A stretch of 64,000 bases of DNA. Origin: Pectinatus haikarae (lineage in GTDB: Bacteria > Bacillota > Negativicutes > Selenomonadales > Selenomonadaceae). Location: contig NZ_WIQM01000016.1 in the NCBI RefSeq assembly GCF_015732185.1, positions 310,001 through 374,000 of the forward strand. Direction: 5' to 3'. How positions within the stretch are numbered: position 1 is the first letter of the stretch; each line of letters opens with the position of its first letter. Below, piece by piece: positions 24,244 through 33,375 of the stretch. A model generated the notes under the pieces. It was given only the letters and a program-made list of their open reading frames with translations. It searched no databases and had not been told where the DNA came from. The position numbers and the translations under genes were made by a program.

Positions 24244-25110
24244 ATGAAAAAACTAAACAGCATACGCGAACTGCATCCGTGTTTCGGTGCCAAGAACAAC
24301 CGCGGCAGAATGCATTTGCCCGTTTGTCCCGGCTGTAATATTTTCTGCCGTTTCTGTGAACGCAGCATCAATAAAGACGAAGACAGACCGGGTGTTGCGG
24401 CAAAGGTGATCACACCGGAGGCAGCTTGCGAGTATGTGGAACGGGCTTTGAAATTTTGCCCGGATATCACAGTCGTAGGCATAGCCGGACCGGGCGATAC
24501 ACTGGCGACCGATAATGCGATAAAAACATTTAAGCTTATAGGGGAAAAATTTCCTGCCCTGCTAAAGTGCATGAGTACAAACGGTCTGCTGCTTAAAGAA
24601 AGACTACCGGATATTTTGGACGTAGGTATAGATACACTGACTGTCACCGTGAATGCCATAGATCCGTACATTGAGGCACAGCTTAACGACGGAATCATTT
24701 ATCACGGCAAAAGGATTATGGGTGAAGCCGGCGCGGAAATACTCATCAATAATCAGCTTGCCGGCATTCAGGCGGCAGCGGAAACAGGAATGACAATAAA
24801 GGTCAACACTGTTTTAGTCAATGAAATAAACAGATTTCATATAAAAGATATCGCCAAAGCCGTTTCTGAACGCGGTGCAGCGATCTATAACATCATACCG
24901 CTTATTCCCCAGCACAAGCTGAGAGACCTTTCAGTTCCCGGCTGTATCGATATAGAGACTGTCAGACATGAAGCCGGCAAATATATAGATGTATTCAGAC
25001 ATTGCCAGCACTGCCGGGCGGATGCTGTGGGTGTTCCCGGCAAAAATAATTTCAGCCGCCAGGTTTATCTCGGTGAGCTGCAGAGTCGCGAAACTTTTTC
25101 GCACGGGTGA
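24244..25110 (+). CDS. nifB: NifB cofactor maturase (radical SAM core only)
   Basis: A 288-residue NifB without the C-terminal NifX-like extension. It has the HPCF opening (Cys13), RMHLPVCPGC, the radical SAM motif C31-x3-C35-x2-C38 (CNIFCRFC), VGIAGPGDTLA, the CMSTNGL strand and the C-terminal RHCQHCRADAVG. NifB inserts the interstitial carbide and a sulfur to build the 8Fe-9S-C NifB cluster. Its presence shows that at least some D/K proteins here receive a nitrogenase-type cofactor. TTGAGGTGACC precedes the ATG. Confidence 0.93.
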   Translation: MKKLNSIRELHPCFGAKNNRGRMHLPVCPGCNIFCRFCERSINKDEDRPGVAAKVITPEAACEYVERALKFCPDITVVGIAGPGDTLATDNAIKTFKLIGEKFPALLKCMSTNGLLLKERLPDILDVGIDTLTVTVNAIDPYIEAQLNDGIIYHGKRIMGEAGAEILINNQLAGIQAAAETGMTIKVNTVLVNEINRFHIKDIAKAVSERGAAIYNIIPLIPQHKLRDLSVPGCIDIETVRHEAGKYIDVFRHCQHCRADAVGVPGKNNFSRQVYLGELQSRETFSHG

Positions 25111-25173
25111 AGAGAGAATTTTCGTTTCACAAATCAATCATACGATTCTCTTTTATGAGAAGATTCATCATAG

Positions 25174-26058
<885 letters not shown>

Positions 26059-26099
26059 TCTTGCAAGTAAATTTTTTTGAATAGGAGAGAATAAAAATC

Positions 26100-26186
26100 A
26101 TGTCAGGGAAATGTTGTTTTATGGAAAATTGTATTTGTAAATTAAAAACGAGTACATTGCGGCTTCTTGCCGATAGACAGCTATAA
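26100..26186 (+). CDS. Tiny Cys-rich ORF (28 residues)
   Basis: MSGKCCFMENCICKLKTSTL followed by eight more residues is encoded behind an excellent site (AGGAGAGAATAAAAATC). Four of the first 13 residues are cysteine (CC, C, C). It starts 41 bases after H-B and stops just inside the hairpin upstream of the terminator. It could be a leader peptide, a small metal- or cluster-binding protein, or chance. I recognise no family. Confidence 0.4.
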   Translation: MSGKCCFMENCICKLKTSTLRLLADRQL

Positions 26187-26218
26187 AGAGACGTCTGTCA
26201 TCGGCTTTCAGGAAAAAG

Positions 26219-26258
26219 AGGCGGGTAATGTCTAAACTTACCATGCCTTATTTTTTTT
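26219..26258 (+). terminator. Intrinsic terminator after the nifX-nifB-nifH operon
   Basis: AGGC and GGTAA (26219-26228, one unpaired base between) pair with TTACC and GCCT (26238-26248), followed by TTATTTTTTTT. A second hairpin (26169-26205) lies just before it. This limits read-through into the importer genes, so these need another promoter, which I cannot place with confidence in 26259-26377. Confidence 0.75.
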
Positions 26259-26377
26259 GGCTTCAAACATAAGATATATGATATGCAGTGTATTAATATG
26301 TAAGATATTAAATTATGTGCGGACATTGAAAAGTAATCTATTGTATATGTGTCAACTAAATTAAGGGAGCATTTACG

Positions 26378-27151
26378 GTGAAAGGAATTATAGGAAAGAT
26401 CAATTATCATTTTATTGATATATCGGGGATATTGATTTTTTTGTTGCTATGGGAAATTTTGCCGCGTGCGGGCATTATTGACGGTCAGTTTATTCCGCCT
26501 CTCTCAGAGGTGATCGCGGCAATTGCCAGACTTTTTATCGCCGAGCACCTGATGCTGCATATTGCAGCAAGCCTGCAGAGAGTATTTATCGGTGTTATTT
26601 TAGCAGTGATTTTGGCTGTTCCTCTGGGATTCTCACTGGCAGCTTTTAAAAAAGCTGCTGCTTTTTTACAGCCCCTTTTAAAAATAGGCAGTCAGATCAA
26701 TGCTTTTGCTTTATTTCCGATCTTTATTTTACTGTTTGGCATAGGTGAAACAGCAAAAATAAGCATTATCTTTTGCGCTGCTTTTTGGCCTGTATTATTC
26801 ACCACTTTGGCGGGAGTGAGACAAATTGATCCCTTATATGTAAAAAGTGCCAGATCGATGGGTGCAGGACGGCTGACGATCTTTAAAGAAATCATCCTGC
26901 CCGGGACAGCCTCGTCTATCTTTACCGGCATCCACAGCGGCACCACGCATGCTTTCCTGATGCTGATTGCCGCCGAAATGATCGGTGCCAAGGCCGGTCT
27001 GGGATGGATCATCCTCAATTCGACGGCAAACAGTTTAATGCCGCGTTTGTTTGCAGCCGGCATTATCATTGCCCTGTTGGGAATGTTTCTGAGTTATTTT
27101 ATTCACTGGCTCGAAAAAACTATAGTCTATTGGCAGGAAGATGCCATTTAA
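26378..27151 (+). CDS. ABC transporter permease (importer set B, permease 1)
   Basis: A 257-residue SsuC/TauC-like permease starting at a GTG behind AAGGGAG. It has LFGIGETAKISIIF and the EAA loop KSARSMGAGRLTIFKEIILPG. The end is EMIGAKAGLGWII. It is the first of four related permease genes between 26.3 and 33.4 kb that accompany two binding proteins and one ATPase. Confidence 0.87.
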   Translation: MKGIIGKINYHFIDISGILIFLLLWEILPRAGIIDGQFIPPLSEVIAAIARLFIAEHLMLHIAASLQRVFIGVILAVILAVPLGFSLAAFKKAAAFLQPLLKIGSQINAFALFPIFILLFGIGETAKISIIFCAAFWPVLFTTLAGVRQIDPLYVKSARSMGAGRLTIFKEIILPGTASSIFTGIHSGTTHAFLMLIAAEMIGAKAGLGWIILNSTANSLMPRLFAAGIIIALLGMFLSYFIHWLEKTIVYWQEDAI

Positions 27152-27180
27152 TTTTGGCAAAATGGTGAGGAGGCAGTTTT

Positions 27181-28014
27181 ATGCAAACCATAGTGAAAGA
27201 GTTTTCTGTTCAAAAGGATCGTCCGTTGAAAATCAGGTTTTTAGGAACAGCAGTAAAAAAATTCATTGCTGCCAATATTTCTATCGCAGCATTTTTTGTT
27301 ATCTGGGAAATTTTTGTGGATACAGGAGTACTTAAGGACACATTTGTAGCTGCTCCGTCGATGATAGCGGTCACTATAGTACAGCTGCTGGAAAACGGTA
27401 CACTTTTAGGGCACATTGGCATCAGCTTGTTCCGGGCTATAGGCGGTTTTATTCTCGCGGCAGTGATCGCCATTCCTCTGGGATTTTTTTTGGGCGGTTC
27501 ATTTCATATGTTCCGGCGGGCAGTTACTCCATTGGTCCGTTTGCTTAGCGCAGCTAATCCATTCGCGCTGCTGCCTGTGTTCATTCTGTTGTTTGGGATC
27601 GGTGAAATATCAAAGATAGCCATTATCTTCTGGGTATGCCTGTGGCCGATTTTACTCAATACTATCACGGGCATACAGAATGTGGACCGTCTGTTGGTAA
27701 AATCAGCCCGTTCGATGGGTATGCAGGGGACGGCCCTTTTTTTTAAAGTGATTTTACCGGCAGCAGCGGCACCCATTTTTCACGGTCTTAAAATGGGTTG
27801 CGGAACAGCTTTTTTTATGCTGATCGCTGCGGAAATGATCGGAGCAAGCACCGGTTTGGGATGGATGGTCTGGAACGCTCAGATAAATTATCAGATTCCT
27901 AAGCTGTTCGCCGTAACATTCATCATTTCTGTGCTTGGTCTGCTTTTGAATTATTTATTTACCAGAATAGAACGAAATATTCTTTCATGGCAAACAGAAT
28001 CACCGGAATATTAA
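27181..28014 (+). CDS. ABC transporter permease (importer set B, permease 2)
   Basis: A 277-residue permease, closely related to permease 1 (LFGIGEISKIAIIF, KSARSMGMQGTALFFKVILPA, EMIGASTGLGWMV). TGAGGAGGCAG precedes the ATG. The first 30 residues are a polar extension (KEFSVQKDRPLKIRF) before the first membrane segment. Permeases 1 and 2 probably form a heterodimer. Confidence 0.87.
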   Translation: MQTIVKEFSVQKDRPLKIRFLGTAVKKFIAANISIAAFFVIWEIFVDTGVLKDTFVAAPSMIAVTIVQLLENGTLLGHIGISLFRAIGGFILAAVIAIPLGFFLGGSFHMFRRAVTPLVRLLSAANPFALLPVFILLFGIGEISKIAIIFWVCLWPILLNTITGIQNVDRLLVKSARSMGMQGTALFFKVILPAAAAPIFHGLKMGCGTAFFMLIAAEMIGASTGLGWMVWNAQINYQIPKLFAVTFIISVLGLLLNYLFTRIERNILSWQTESPEY

Positions 28015-28066
28015 TTTAAATAATAAATAGAAAATGTATTGAATTAAAAGAGAAGGGATTGCGATA

Positions 28067-29101
28067 ATGAGCACGCAAAGAGGATTAAAAAAATTTCTGG
28101 CCGGTATAATCGGTGTGGCAGTTATCGGTGCTGTATTTTACGGCGCAAGTCACAGCGATCAGGCTCAGAGCGGCGGTCAATCCGCTGCCGCAAGCAGTGA
28201 CGGTCTGTTTCCGATAAAGACATGGTCCCAGACCGACTGCTCATCGACACCATGGGTCGTAGCTGACCAAAAGGGTTTTTTTGCCGAGGAAGGGCTTAAG
28301 GTGGTTTATACCGGCGATACTCAGCCGGCACAGCAAATTCCTTCCGTTATAAACGGTGATAACGATGTCGGCGGCGGTACGCATCCCAATACTCTTGCCG
28401 TGGCTATTAACGGCGGAGCAAAAATCAAGGCCGTAGTCGCCGGAGGTATAGATCCTGCCCCCGATCTTGATCCCAAGCTGCGCCACATGGCATGGTATGT
28501 GACTCCGGAAAGCGGCATAAAATCATTCAAGGATTTGAATAACATTCAGGGAAAAGTTAAATTTTCCACAATAACGACCAATATCTGCGCCGATTTTTTG
28601 GCTAATAATATCGCCGACAGAAACAATGTATCGCGCGATAAAATCGAATGGGTATCAATGCCTGACATTCAGGCAGTACAGTCCGTAAAACAGGGCCTGG
28701 TCACTGTAGCCGGAGTTCATCCTCCATACTACAAATCCATGGAGGATGCCGGCATGATAAAAATCGCCGACAGCTTTGATGCCGGCCTTGGTCCTGAAGC
28801 CGGAGTATCATATTATTACTTCAGCGAAGATTTCATTAAACAGCATCCCGACGTAGTCAAAAAATTTTCCAAGGCAATGGTCAAGGCTGAAAAATGGTCC
28901 AATGATAATCCCGAAGAAGCGCGATTATTGACCGAAAACTGGATACATGTTCCGGTCTCGGCAACACATTATTATTATACCAGCACCGACTTAAATCCGC
29001 GCCTGATCGATCCGTGGATCAAAGATTTGGAAAATAATAAAGTGATCCCTGCCGGTAAGATCAAATCGGAGGATCTGCTGGCACTTAATCTGGTGCAGTA
29101 A
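28067..29101 (+). CDS. ABC transporter substrate-binding protein (importer set B, copy 1)
   Basis: A 344-residue NMT1/TauA-like binding protein. The N-terminus is a single hydrophobic segment (LAGIIGVAVIGAVFYGAS) without a lipobox, so it is either cleaved or membrane anchored. Mature motifs are TPWVVADQKGFFAEEGLKVV, split as TPWVVADQKG and FFAEEGLKVV, INGDNDVGGG and the loop VAGVHPPYYKSMEDAG. It is tandemly duplicated at 29210. The ligand is unknown; the lobes lack the VIWEP motif of the two minus-strand binding proteins, so the ligand probably differs. Confidence 0.85.
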   Translation: MSTQRGLKKFLAGIIGVAVIGAVFYGASHSDQAQSGGQSAAASSDGLFPIKTWSQTDCSSTPWVVADQKGFFAEEGLKVVYTGDTQPAQQIPSVINGDNDVGGGTHPNTLAVAINGGAKIKAVVAGGIDPAPDLDPKLRHMAWYVTPESGIKSFKDLNNIQGKVKFSTITTNICADFLANNIADRNNVSRDKIEWVSMPDIQAVQSVKQGLVTVAGVHPPYYKSMEDAGMIKIADSFDAGLGPEAGVSYYYFSEDFIKQHPDVVKKFSKAMVKAEKWSNDNPEEARLLTENWIHVPVSATHYYYTSTDLNPRLIDPWIKDLENNKVIPAGKIKSEDLLALNLVQ

Positions 29102-29209
29102 CCGAATTATGAATTGACAAACCTGCCTAATGACAGAAAGCAGATGATATTCTGGCTGATTTTAAATAAGTAAAAACCATATTGATTAGCAGGAGAGGGG
29201 CTTGCGATA

Positions 29210-30241
29210 ATGGGCACGCAAAAAGGATTGAAGAAATTCTTAGCCGGTATAATCGGCGTAGCAGTTATCGGTGCGGTATTTTATGGGGCAAGTCACAGCG
29301 ATCAGGTCCAGAGCGGCAGTCAATCCGCTGCCGCAGACAGTAACGGTTTGTTCCCGATAAAAACGTGGGCTAAAACAGATTGTTCGTCTACGCCATGGGT
29401 CGTAGCTGATCAGAAAGGTTTTTTTGCAAAAGAAGGATTAAAAGTAGTTTATACGGGTGACACCCAGCCGGCACAGCAAATTCCGTCAGTAATAAATGGT
29501 GATAACGACGTGGGTTCCGCCCATCCGAATAATATCGCCGTAGCAATCAACGGTGGTGCAAAAATAAAGGGTGTTGTGGCCGGCGGTGCGGACCCTGCCC
29601 CCGATCTTGATCCCAAGCTGCGCCACATGGCATGGTATGTAACTCCGGAAAGCGGCATAAAATCATTCAAGGATTTGAATAATATTCAGGGAAAAGTCAA
29701 ATTTTCCACAATAACGACCAATACCTGCGCCGATTTTCTGGCTAACAATATCGCCGACAAAAGCGGTGTTCCGCGCGATAAAATTGAATGGGCGACAATG
29801 CCCGATATACAGGCCGTACAGGCAGTAAAACAGGGGCTGGTCACTGTAGCCGGTGTTCATCCTCCCTATTATAAATCCATGGAGGATGCCGGCATGGTAA
29901 AGATCGCCGACAGTTTTGATGCCGGTTTTGGACCGGAAGCCGGAGTGACCTATTACTATTTTAATGAAGATTTTATAAAACAGCATCCCGATACTATTAA
30001 GAAATTTGCCCGGGCGATGGCCGCTGCCCAAAAGTGGTCTAATGAAAATCAGGAAGAGGCGCGCTTATTGACTGAAAACTGGATACATGTTCCTGTTTCG
30101 GCAACGCATTATTATTATACCGGTACTGATTTGAATCCGCGCTGGATTGATCCATGGATCAATGACTTGGAAAAGTCCAAAATAATTCCTGCAGGCAAGA
30201 TCAAGTCAGAGGACATACTGGCGCTCAATGTGGCGCAGTAA
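29210..30241 (+). CDS. ABC transporter substrate-binding protein (importer set B, copy 2)
   Basis: A 343-residue near-duplicate of the preceding gene, identical over long stretches also at the DNA level (for example around 28449 and 29589). The differences include VGSAHPNNI in place of VGGGTHPNTL in the first lobe and several changes in the outer helices. AGGAGAGGGGC precedes the ATG. A recent duplication with slight change near the putative ligand cleft suggests a second, related ligand. Confidence 0.85.
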   Translation: MGTQKGLKKFLAGIIGVAVIGAVFYGASHSDQVQSGSQSAAADSNGLFPIKTWAKTDCSSTPWVVADQKGFFAKEGLKVVYTGDTQPAQQIPSVINGDNDVGSAHPNNIAVAINGGAKIKGVVAGGADPAPDLDPKLRHMAWYVTPESGIKSFKDLNNIQGKVKFSTITTNTCADFLANNIADKSGVPRDKIEWATMPDIQAVQAVKQGLVTVAGVHPPYYKSMEDAGMVKIADSFDAGFGPEAGVTYYYFNEDFIKQHPDTIKKFARAMAAAQKWSNENQEEARLLTENWIHVPVSATHYYYTGTDLNPRWIDPWINDLEKSKIIPAGKIKSEDILALNVAQ

Positions 30242-30293
30242 CTGAATTTATAAATTGAGAAGACTGCTCAATTGCAGAAGGGGTGATTATATT

Positions 30294-31160
30294 ATGACTG
30301 ATTTTACCGGTGATACCGTTTCTGTACATGACGAAACAGAAAAAATCGTTGCTGTCAATATAAACAAAATATATAAGGTACGGCAGAAAGACAGCGAAAA
30401 GCTAACAGAATTTCAGGCTCTGAAAAATATAAATCTGACAGTGAAAAAAGAAGAGTTTCTTGTTATTGTAGGACCAAGCGGCTGCGGTAAATCAACTTTT
30501 CTGGATATGGTCGCTGGTCTCGCACATCCGACATCGGGTGAAATATACATGGATGAAAAGCTGATTACGGGTCCCGCTCTGGACCGGGGAATTGTATTGC
30601 AGGGATACGCTTTATTTCCCTGGCGGAGTATACGGAAAAATGTGGAATTTGGTCTGGAAATAAAAAAGATACCAAGAAAGGAGCGGACTGAGATCAGTCA
30701 GCGATTTATTGATCTTGTCAATCTGCATGGATTTGAAGACCGTTATCCTCATGAACTGTCCGGTGGTATGAAACAGCGGGTAGCAATTGCCAGAGCGCTG
30801 GCTTATGATCCTGAAGTGCTGCTGATGGACGAACCGTTTGCAGCTGTCGACGCACAGACCAGAGAGTCTTTGCAGGAAGAACTGCTGCGCATCTGGGAAA
30901 AAACAAAAAAAACCATTATTTTTATTACCCACAGCATCGATGAAGCGATATTTTTAGCTGACAGAGTTGTGGTGATGTCGGCTGATCCCGGAGAAATAAA
31001 GGAAACGATAAATATTGAGCTTCCTCGTCCGCGTGATGGAATCAGAGCGTCAGCCGAATTTGGCAGACTGCGGCAAAAAATATGGCAGCTGCTGCAAAAC
31101 GGACATGCTGATACAGAAGAACTGCGGCAAAGCGACAATTTAAACGACAGGGCTGTATAA
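30294..31160 (+). CDS. ABC transporter ATP-binding protein (importer set B)
   Basis: A 288-residue SsuB-type ATPase. The start at 30294 ([11 protein letters not shown]) follows AAGGGGTG; an upstream TTG in frame is less likely. Walker [10 protein letters not shown], signature LSGGMKQRV, Walker [13 protein letters not shown] and switch [10 protein letters not shown] are complete. The N-terminal 25 residues are an extension. It is the only ATPase gene in the 26-33 kb set, so it must serve all four permeases, or other ATPases are borrowed. Confidence 0.88.
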   Translation: MTDFTGDTVSVHDETEKIVAVNINKIYKVRQKDSEKLTEFQALKNINLTVKKEEFLVIVGPSGCGKSTFLDMVAGLAHPTSGEIYMDEKLITGPALDRGIVLQGYALFPWRSIRKNVEFGLEIKKIPRKERTEISQRFIDLVNLHGFEDRYPHELSGGMKQRVAIARALAYDPEVLLMDEPFAAVDAQTRESLQEELLRIWEKTKKTIIFITHSIDEAIFLADRVVVMSADPGEIKETINIELPRPRDGIRASAEFGRLRQKIWQLLQNGHADTEELRQSDNLNDRAV

Positions 31161-31182
31161 AAAAATTATGAGGAACAACGCG

Positions 31183-32478
31183 GTGAAGCAGCAAAATAAA
31201 ATCAAACTGGAAAATATAGCTGCAAGAAGTTCTGGTATCCTATTATTTTTTCTTTTGTGGGAACTGTCTGCCCGTTTTCATCTGATCGACACGCAGTTCC
31301 TGCCGCCTATATCAGTCATACTGAATGAGCTGATACATTTGCTGATCAGCGGAGAACTTCTGCATAATTTACTGATCAGTCTGTGGCGGATAATATGCAG
31401 TCTGCTGCTGGCGGCGATCATCGGCATACCGCTGGGAATACTGCTGCAGGGTTGGTTTCCGCGGCTTGCCAGAGATATGGATTCTTTTTTCCGTCTATTG
31501 AGTCATGTGAATCCTTTTTCTCTGTCACCGTTATTCCTGCTGTTGTTCGGTGTGGGTGAAATACAGAAATTAGCTGTAATTTCCATTGTTGCATTGTGGC
31601 CGATTCTTTTTCATACAATTACCGGTGTGCGTTCTATCGAACCGGCAATCATAAAAACTGCCCGGTCCATGAAAACACCAGCTTCAGTCATGTCTGTCAA
31701 AATACTGCTCCCGGCAGCCCTACCGACAATTATGACGGGACTGAGGATAAGCACTCAATTATCAGTATTTATGCTGACAGGAGTAGAAATGCTGGATGCA
31801 CGTACGGGCCTTGGTGCTTTGGTCCACGGCAGCGCAATGTCATTTGATATTCCTCGTTTGTATGCCGGCGGTGTACTGATTATTTTACTGGGAATTGCCT
31901 TGATACAGCTTCTGGCATTATTGGAAAAACAGACGCTGCGCTATGAGCAAATAAATCAATATTCTGATGCAGCCAGTGTCAAAAACGGACTGCACGGATA
32001 TTATATACCGTTGATAGCAGGCGCTCTCTGCAGCATCATTATTTTTGGCGGCCAGCTTGTGCGGCAGACTGCCGTAATGCCGGAAATGGACCATAATATG
32101 GTACACGGCAGCGGTACGAGCCACCACATGAACGCAGACAACAGTGCTCACGGCAGTATGGACCATCACCATATGGACATGGAGCAAAATGATACATCAT
32201 ACGATGTTATGCTGCATCCGCCTGACGGAGGTCCATGGCCTCCGTCAGCTGCCCACAAACATATGGATAAGGCTGACCAGGGTGCCGATATGACTCAAAA
32301 GGATGCATCCGGCAGTCAAAGTGACGGTACAGTTCACATGGATACGGCCGATAACACGACTGATGACGGTATGCAACATCACGCTATGCATATGAATAAT
32401 AGTCAGCAGACAAATGCGGATAATAATAATCAAGGCAGCAGCACTGACCATCATCAGCAGCACCATATGGATGAATAA
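31183..32478 (+). CDS. ABC permease with His/Met-rich C-terminal tail (importer set B, permease 3)
   Basis: About 255 residues of SsuC/TauC-type permease (LFGVGEIQKLAVIS, the EAA loop KTARSMKTPASVMSVKILLPA, split as KTARSMKTPA and SVMSVKILLPA) are followed by an extra membrane segment (YYIPLIAGALCSIIIFGG) and a tail of about 136 residues. The tail holds 19 His and 15 Met in motifs such as MDHHHMDM, HHAMHM and HHQQHHMDE, on a Ser/Asn/Asp-rich background. The extra segment should put the tail outside the membrane. Such tails typically bind Cu, Ni, Co or Zn. The GTG at 31183 has AGGA at the right distance; the ATG at 31168 does not. No frameshift explains the fusion. Confidence 0.85.
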   Translation: MKQQNKIKLENIAARSSGILLFFLLWELSARFHLIDTQFLPPISVILNELIHLLISGELLHNLLISLWRIICSLLLAAIIGIPLGILLQGWFPRLARDMDSFFRLLSHVNPFSLSPLFLLLFGVGEIQKLAVISIVALWPILFHTITGVRSIEPAIIKTARSMKTPASVMSVKILLPAALPTIMTGLRISTQLSVFMLTGVEMLDARTGLGALVHGSAMSFDIPRLYAGGVLIILLGIALIQLLALLEKQTLRYEQINQYSDAASVKNGLHGYYIPLIAGALCSIIIFGGQLVRQTAVMPEMDHNMVHGSGTSHHMNADNSAHGSMDHHHMDMEQNDTSYDVMLHPPDGGPWPPSAAHKHMDKADQGADMTQKDASGSQSDGTVHMDTADNTTDDGMQHHAMHMNNSQQTNADNNNQGSSTDHHQQHHMDE

Positions 32479-32565
32479 AATGATGCCATCCTGATAAATA
32501 AAGACAACTGTCATATAAAGCAGCTATGGGCTGGACGGATGAAATTCACAAGAGGAGTCACGCAG

Positions 32566-33336
32566 ATGAATAATATGTGGAAATATTTTGAAGGAAAAAT
32601 AGTTATTCTTTTTTTTATATTTGCCTGGGAAATAATCGGCAGAAGCGGTTTAATCAATCCCTTGTTTCTGCCTCCTTTTTCCAAAGTGATGGTAACTCTG
32701 TGGGAATTACTGCTTGCAGGCAATTTTTCCGCTAATATACTGATCAGCCTGCAAAGAGCAGTGCTGGGTTTTATACTTGGAACAGTAATCGCCATACCTC
32801 TTGGATTTTTCTTATCTGCATGCCCGTACAGGCTCCAGCTGGCTCTTCGTCCGCTGTTCAGAGCAGCCGAGCAAGCCAATCCGTTCATTTTGTTTCATGT
32901 AGTTATTCTATTCGCAGGCATTGGGGAACCTGCCAAAACAGTCATTATAGTATGGGTATGTCTATGGCCGATATTGTTCAGTATCTGCGACGGCATCAAA
33001 AATACTGACAGCGGCATGCTTAAAATTGGCACTTCATTTGGTCTGAGCCGTTGGCAGCTGTTTACCAAAATTACTGTTCCTGCCGTACTTCCGTCTATTT
33101 TTACAGGACTGCGCATCAGTTCAGGATATTCTTTTTTTCTGTTAGTAGTCATAGAAATGATGGGATCGAATTCAGGACTTGGCTGGTTTATTCTGTCCAG
33201 CCAGGAAAATTACAATATCAACTGGATCTATGCCGGTGCAGTAACAATTGCCATTTTAGCCGTTTTAATAGATCTTATTTTAAAATCAATTGAGGTGAAG
33301 CTGCTTGCAGGGCGATATCCGACAGCTGCCGATTAG
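32566..33336 (+). CDS. ABC transporter permease (importer set B, permease 4)
   Basis: A 256-residue SsuC/TauC-like permease from the ATG at 32566 (AGAGGAGTCACGC before it). It has LFAGIGEPAKTVIIV, the EAA loop LKIGTSFGLSRWQLFTKI and EMMGSNSGLGWFI. It probably pairs with permease 3. The D1 gene follows after 39 bases, linking the importer to the nitrogenase-like genes in one transcript. Confidence 0.87.
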   Translation: MNNMWKYFEGKIVILFFIFAWEIIGRSGLINPLFLPPFSKVMVTLWELLLAGNFSANILISLQRAVLGFILGTVIAIPLGFFLSACPYRLQLALRPLFRAAEQANPFILFHVVILFAGIGEPAKTVIIVWVCLWPILFSICDGIKNTDSGMLKIGTSFGLSRWQLFTKITVPAVLPSIFTGLRISSGYSFFLLVVIEMMGSNSGLGWFILSSQENYNINWIYAGAVTIAILAVLIDLILKSIEVKLLAGRYPTAAD

Positions 33337-33375
33337 GATTGTTGCATTGGAATTGTTAATGGGAGTGATCAGCAA

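Noticed and set aside
31918-32514. Minus-strand open frames opposite the His/Met-rich tail
   Set aside because: They arise from the complementary reading of the repetitive CAT/ATG-rich tail and lack start signals.
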